64,000 nt of DNA, from contig NC_079970.1 of assembly GCF_029852145.1 (NCBI RefSeq), positions 6,758,001 to 6,822,000 on the forward strand. Reading direction: 5' to 3'. The notes beneath the pieces are model-generated. The model saw only the letters and a program-made list of their open reading frames with translations. It made no database searches and was not told the origin of the DNA. The stretch is from Microplitis mediator (taxonomy: Eukaryota > Arthropoda > Insecta > Hymenoptera > Braconidae). This document shows, piece by piece, positions 60,001 to 64,000 of this stretch; the stretch's first letter is position 1; each line of letters starts with the position of its first letter. The position numbers were made by a program, and so were the translations under genes.

Positions 60001-61067
60001 TAATCGGTAGCCGCTACCGATTATTTTGGTAACAGTTACCGAAATAATCAGTAGCTGCCACCGATTTTTTTTCGGTAATAGCTACCGATTTCAATCGGTA
60101 ACGGCTACCGAAATAATCGGTAGCTGTTACCGTAATAATCGGTAGCCGTTACCGACTAATTTTCGGTAGCCGTTACCGATTAATTCGGTAGCTATTACCG
60201 ATTTTTTTGGTATCAGTTACGTACCAACACACACACACACACACACTCGCACTCACACACACGCGTACACAGGGGAACACACGCGCACTCGTACATACAT
60301 CCCGTGTAACATCCCTCAGAAATAATGCTTTTATGTCCACTGAAATTCGTCAGTAAAACCGAAATAATCGGTTGCAGTTATCAAGATAATCGGTAACAGC
60401 TACCGATTATTTTGGTTGCCGTTACCGATTGAAATCGGTACTAGCTACTGATTGGTAACCGGTAGCAGCTACCGATTATTTTTTTCAGTGTGTAGGGGAA
60501 AAAATTATTAGTATTGAGGTTCCCCCACTATCGTGCTTAACAGTGTTTACGCCCAAGTCTCGCTATAAGACTATCGCCGTTTTGCGTTTTATTTAACTTA
60601 ATTAATTATGTGAAACCATGAAATTTTAAGTATTCTTTATGAAAATAAATGACTTGATCTACAATCCATATGTCTGTACATTTTATCTCGATTTTAGTCA
60701 TACTGTTTGTTAGTCTTATAGCGAGGTTTTGGCGCAAAATTTTCATTGAGTTGCGGGGGTATCGTCTTGTAACGAGGTCTGCCTGTACTTGGGCATCATT
60801 TAATTTACGATTTTATTTTTTTTTTATTTACAGAAAGGTGTAATTGTAAAGTTACATGCTAAGTTTAATGACATTGATAAACCAGTGACGACAATGTTTG
60901 TTGGAACATCACCGGAATTGGAAATGGCTCTCTATACTGTTTGTTTCTTCACAAGATCTGAAAGCTCGTGCCCTGTGTCACTGGGTGGTTCCAAATTCAA
61001 TATTATCACTCACAAGTTTAAGTATCGTGGCAATGATTTAATTGGGTCTGCGTATCCTGATCTGTAA
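57001..61067 (+). CDS. EndoU: Secreted EndoU (XendoU) family endoribonuclease with Pro/Ser-rich linker
   Basis: Exons 57001-57055, 58223-58603, 58690-59365, 59453-59885 and 60834-61067 join in phase to 592 residues. EndoU enzymes are Mn-dependent, uridylate-preferring RNases. The first exon encodes a signal peptide (MVSKILFIILFTFLTFTT). Next come a WKFWKK segment, a Thr tract, a Pro/Gly/Ser-rich linker of about 300 residues containing a nine-residue repeat (G-S-P-[TA]-P-[AV]-S-R-[SP]), then the EndoU domain from about 325 to the end (VTDEDLEKLSEALF onward). Catalytic residues by position: H472 (GFEHVF), H488 (LHNWIYF) and K531 (IDKP), with the spacing of the XendoU triad, then VGTSPELEMALYT. 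All key residues are intact. Initiator-like cagtcagtg lies at about 56933. Insect relatives are secreted or lysosomal; function here is inferred from family. Confidence 0.92.
57399..57589. mobile_element. Family D MITE, copy 3 (about 10-bp duplication)
   Basis: Flanked by exact ataaaattta at 57389-57398 and 57590-57599. Starts gatactaaagttagccgact, ends ctgtcagctccaggatcat. EndoU intron 1. Confidence 0.85.
57600..57804. mobile_element. Family C MITE, copy 3 (9-bp duplication), abutting D copy 3
   Basis: Flanked by exact taaaattta at 57591-57599 and 57805-57813. Ends atgagtgtaaatgtatcaga and gcttcattcacactcat with about 40-bp inverted repeats. Confidence 0.88.
58894..59105 (+). repeat. EndoU: 27-bp coding minisatellite in EndoU exon 3
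   Basis: About seven units of ggttcaccaacaccagcatc-type sequence encoding G-S-P-[TA]-P-[AV]-S-R-[SP]. One unit has an extra Pro-Ala. All units keep the frame. Confidence 0.9.
59951..60787. mobile_element. PG-family element, copy 2, hosting an array element
   Basis: Ends atacagtcggatctcgttat and aacgaggtctgcctgta. Interior (cgcccaagtctcgctataag, ccgttttgcgttttattt) matches PG copy 1 in reverse. EndoU intron 4. Confidence 0.8.
59989..60490. mobile_element. Palindromic array element (ATCGGTAGCNGTTACCGATTA words)
   Basis: Ends cactgaaaaaaataatcggt and accgattatttttttcagtg are inverted. The interior chains tcggtagc/gctaccga and taaccga words around a CA-rich tract at 60227-60295. Nested in PG copy 2. 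Confidence 0.85.
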
Positions 61068-62676
61068 ATTTATTATAAGTATCAATTGTTATTGTTGATA
61101 TTAATATTATTATTATTAACATTGATTTTAAGTTCGTAAGCCAATTGTTTTAATAAATAAATTATCACATTTATCTTATTCATATTTAATCCTCTGTATC
61201 CATTTAAAACGATAGTGTCATATGTCATATTAATCATTTGCAGTTTTGATAGCGTTAAAATAATATTGACGATCATGGAGTGAAGCATATAAATTTATTT
61301 AGGTATATGAAATACAGCTTTCAAATAATATGTTTTAATTACAAGGCATAAATAAATTCTTATAAAATTTGAAAATAAATAATATAGTTTTTTTATTTAA
61401 AAAATAACAGTATAAAATTGCATAGCATCGGATAAATCCGGAGTAAATTCGAAGTGAATGTGGAGCGGGTGACTGTTTTTTTATTTAATCTCCTCAAAAG
61501 GAAATAAACTCCCTATTTACGCCGCATTCAGAATGATATTGAAAACTCCGGAACTCCAAGTGACGGGTGAATTTAGATTTAAATAAAATCCGTAATATGT
61601 AATATGTGTCAGTGTATATGTAAAAATATATAGTAATTTTTGCCCAAGCTTTTCTCTCAAACAAAACCTTTGAACGCAAAAGTAAGAACGAGGCTCGATG
61701 CATTACTCTACAATCTAGCAGTCTAGGTTTTCATTTTTCAAAAATATTCATTTGTTTAAGAGAAAAACGTGGACAAAGTTTCTGCTTACTGCGCAAGTGC
61801 AACAAGGATAGTACCGTTCGTCCACTTGAATGTGATAGAGAAAAAAGCTCAGACCCCTGTAAAGAGAAAAAATGTTAGATGACTCAACCCTATAGTCAAT
61901 TTTTAAGTATTTTTAAATAGATTTCACTTTTAGAAAGCTAGATTTCATTCGCCTGACTACCCTTGAGTACGAGGAAAACTCTCTAACTCTAACGTTTACC
62001 CGGACTTTCTAAATTGTAGTTGCACCCTATTTTCGAAACGAAGTTACTCAGATTTACCCCTTCCAAAAGGATAGTTTGGACCCTTTAAAAACTTAGTGAA
62101 TGACAATAATAAGTGAGTAGAAGGTAAAAGGTATGAGTAGATAGAACTGCTGCTCTTGTATCGACTCAACAAGTCTTTTTGTATTAAGTTAAATTTTATA
62201 ATAAACCTCCGTGAGAAACCCAACAAAGATTCAAAATGATTTGCAATATTAAATGCCCATAAGAAGAGCGATTCAAAAATATTCAGAAGCATTAAAAAGT
62301 GTTTAAAATTTTTTTGTTCTAATCGTTTGTTTTAATAACACATATACATTTTTTTTATAATAGTTTAATAGATATTGAAAAATTTTATGCTTCTTTTTTG
62401 GTATGTATTTTTTTATTGCATATTTATTGTTTTATTTTTTTTTATATACTTATTAAAAGACGTTTTTTTTAGACATTTTTTTTTTTTTCGAGGAAATGAC
62501 ACTGATATACGCCAATAAAAAGCTATTGTTGTTTAATATTTAGTGCGATATTATTGAGGTGTAGGCAACATGAGCTGTGTATCAATGATTAATTTACAAA
62601 ATGATTTCTTAAGTCCGCCTTGACAGTAACAAATAAGACGAGTTATATTCGATAGTTAAAATAAAGAAAACTACCC
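61068..62676. other. Gene-free stretch after EndoU
   Basis: AATAAA at about 61153 may end EndoU transcripts. A degraded family A copy lies at about 61430-61600 (aagtgaatgtggagcgggtg, ctccctatttacgccgc). The rest shows no gene. Confidence 0.45.
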
Positions 62677-63062
62677 TGATTAAACAACTGAATTCGATCT
62701 AATTAAACAGAATTAAATTTTTAATTCTATTTAATTCAGATAAATTCTGTTAATTCGGTACCTAACTTAAAAATGACTTCTGACTAATTCGGCAGGAAAA
62801 CCAGAATTTGTCTAAATTAAAACGAATTTAAATAATTCTATTCGGTTTAATTCTGATTAATTCAAATATAATTCTCCAATTTCTGGTTCTGAATCCGAAT
62901 TAAACTGAATTAAAACGAATTTGAAATTTTTAAATCGGTTTTATTCTGTTTAATTCAAATTCAAATTTTCAATTCAGTTGAATTCTGTTTTGCAGAATTC
63001 GACAGAATATAACAGAATTAAAATTTTTAATTCGGTCGAATTCAGTTATTTAATCAGAGTAT
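62677..63062. mobile_element. Palindromic array element V (GAATTAAA words)
   Basis: Ends accctgattaaacaactgaa and ttcagttatttaatcagagt are inverted. The interior is repeated aattctgtttaattc-type words. Upstream of NAGLU. Confidence 0.7.
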
Positions 63063-63539
63063 AACTACTGAATATAAAGAAATTTAAAATAACTAAAAGT
63101 AAATATTCGATTTGAAAAACTTTCTTATTATTTAATCAAAAATTATCTTCTATTATAAATTATCTTTCGTAATCTTTCAATGAATATTTAGTTAGTAACT
63201 TTTGTGATATTTTACAATATTTTTTATCTCACATTCGAAAGTGTAAATAAAAATAATCTTCTCAATGTCAAAGTTTATGATCTGTTTGTAAAAGTGGTTC
63301 GTAGTTCAAATAATATAACGTTTGTTGTGATTGAGCAGTGGGATGAGTTGAAATGAACTTTTAAAAGGGGAATGGAATAATATACCCGATAAAATATTTT
63401 CATACGAGCGAAGAATAGTAGAGAGGATTAAATGCGGACATAAACGTTTAGACGTCCAATTTAAGAACAGTTATCCATATACATATATATAGTCATATAA
63501 TAGTGATAGTGATATAAATGTAGATTCAATTTAACAATT
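63063..63539. promoter_or_regulatory. NAGLU upstream region
   Basis: Gene-free. Includes a less AT-biased patch at about 63290-63460 and TATA-like tatatatagtcatata 50 bases before the ATG; start site uncertain. Confidence 0.3.
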
Positions 63540-63883
63540 ATGACGGTCAATGTTGCATTATATTTCATCGTTATTTCAATTTTATATTCAAAAACTACTG
63601 GACATTATAATAACCCCGATCGTAAGTGAATCACTTATATAATAACAATAATGTACAATAAAATAACATTTGTCAAAAAAAATAATAATACAAATTATTC
63701 TTATAAAATTATACGCTTTCAGATTTTCAAAGTACTCTCGGTCATTTAAAACCACAAAGTTCACCAGATTTACAAGCGGAAGCAGCTAGAAAATTGATTG
63801 AAAGAATTATTGGAGAAAATTCGACACATTTTAGTGTTTATGTTGATCCAAATTTAGGCCCTATAGGAAAAGATACATTCGAG
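63540..63883 (+). CDS. NAGLU: Alpha-N-acetylglucosaminidase, N-terminal part (cut by window end)
   Basis: Two exons, 63540-63621 and 63723-63883, join in phase and end in phase 0 at a donor (gtaacg). They encode a signal peptide (MTVNVALYFIVISILYS) followed by HFQSTLGHLKPQSS and AARKLIERIIGENSTHFSVY. This matches the N-terminal domain of the lysosomal glycosidase that removes terminal alpha-GlcNAc from heparan sulfate (family pattern: a helix ending in R-hydrophobic pairs, then FSVxV). The catalytic domain would lie beyond 64000. Assignment rests on about 55 mature residues, so it is probable rather than certain. Confidence 0.75.
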
Positions 63884-64000
63884 GTAACGTAAATTGTTGA
63901 AAATGATTAGTTCATGCTCTCATTAGCAAAACTCTTAGCTCCTTATTTTTTACAAGATGACTTTTTAAAATTTTCTGCTACTCATTTATTTAAAATTTTT

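Overview
The window is AT-rich eukaryotic nuclear DNA with spliced genes using GT..AG introns, dense non-autonomous DNA transposons and AT microsatellites. Gene content (a NELL-type secreted protein, a PGP-like HAD phosphatase, mARC, XLF/NHEJ1, EndoU and NAGLU) and gene style point to an arthropod, most likely an insect. A hymenopteran such as a parasitoid wasp is my inference; the sequence does not prove it. No bacterial operon, CRISPR array, rRNA or tRNA was seen.

Layout. 1-12.5 kb: upstream or first-intron territory of the NELL gene, holding MITEs, a GC-richer promoter-like island near 9.95-10.5 kb and several low-repeat islands that could be regulatory. 12.5-33.9 kb (+): a 12-exon NELL gene (laminin-G/TSPN, VWC and EGF modules) whose exons join in phase to a 1053-codon frame. 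It ends in an unusual Ser/Asn-rich tail and has a candidate 50-nt alternative exon. 34-43 kb: gene-poor, with microsatellites and three large nested or palindromic elements. 43.5-46.5 kb (+): six-exon HAD phosphatase. 47.2-50.9 kb (+): six-exon mitochondrial amidoxime-reducing component. 51.9-55.6 kb (-): four-exon XLF/NHEJ1, convergent with mARC. 57.0-61.1 kb (+): five-exon secreted EndoU ribonuclease with a Pro/Ser repeat linker. 63.5 kb to the end (+): first two exons of NAGLU, cut by the window edge.

The genes are not an operon and show no common pathway; each is an independent housekeeping or secreted-protein gene. The main unexplained structure is the intronic repeat landscape. More than 30 palindromic non-autonomous elements sit in introns and intergenic DNA. 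Many are nested two or three deep, with target-site duplications or paralogous empty sites that let insertion order be read directly. At least two families (called C and D here) leave about 9-bp duplications, as Mutator-like elements do. Others leave TA, 7-bp or 8-bp duplications. Several elements are built as arrays of short self-complementary words between ACACGGA- or CACTGA-like ends.

Family letters (A, B, C and so on) are labels used only in this annotation. Transposon superfamily names are inferences from duplication length and terminal repeats, because no transposase was recognised.
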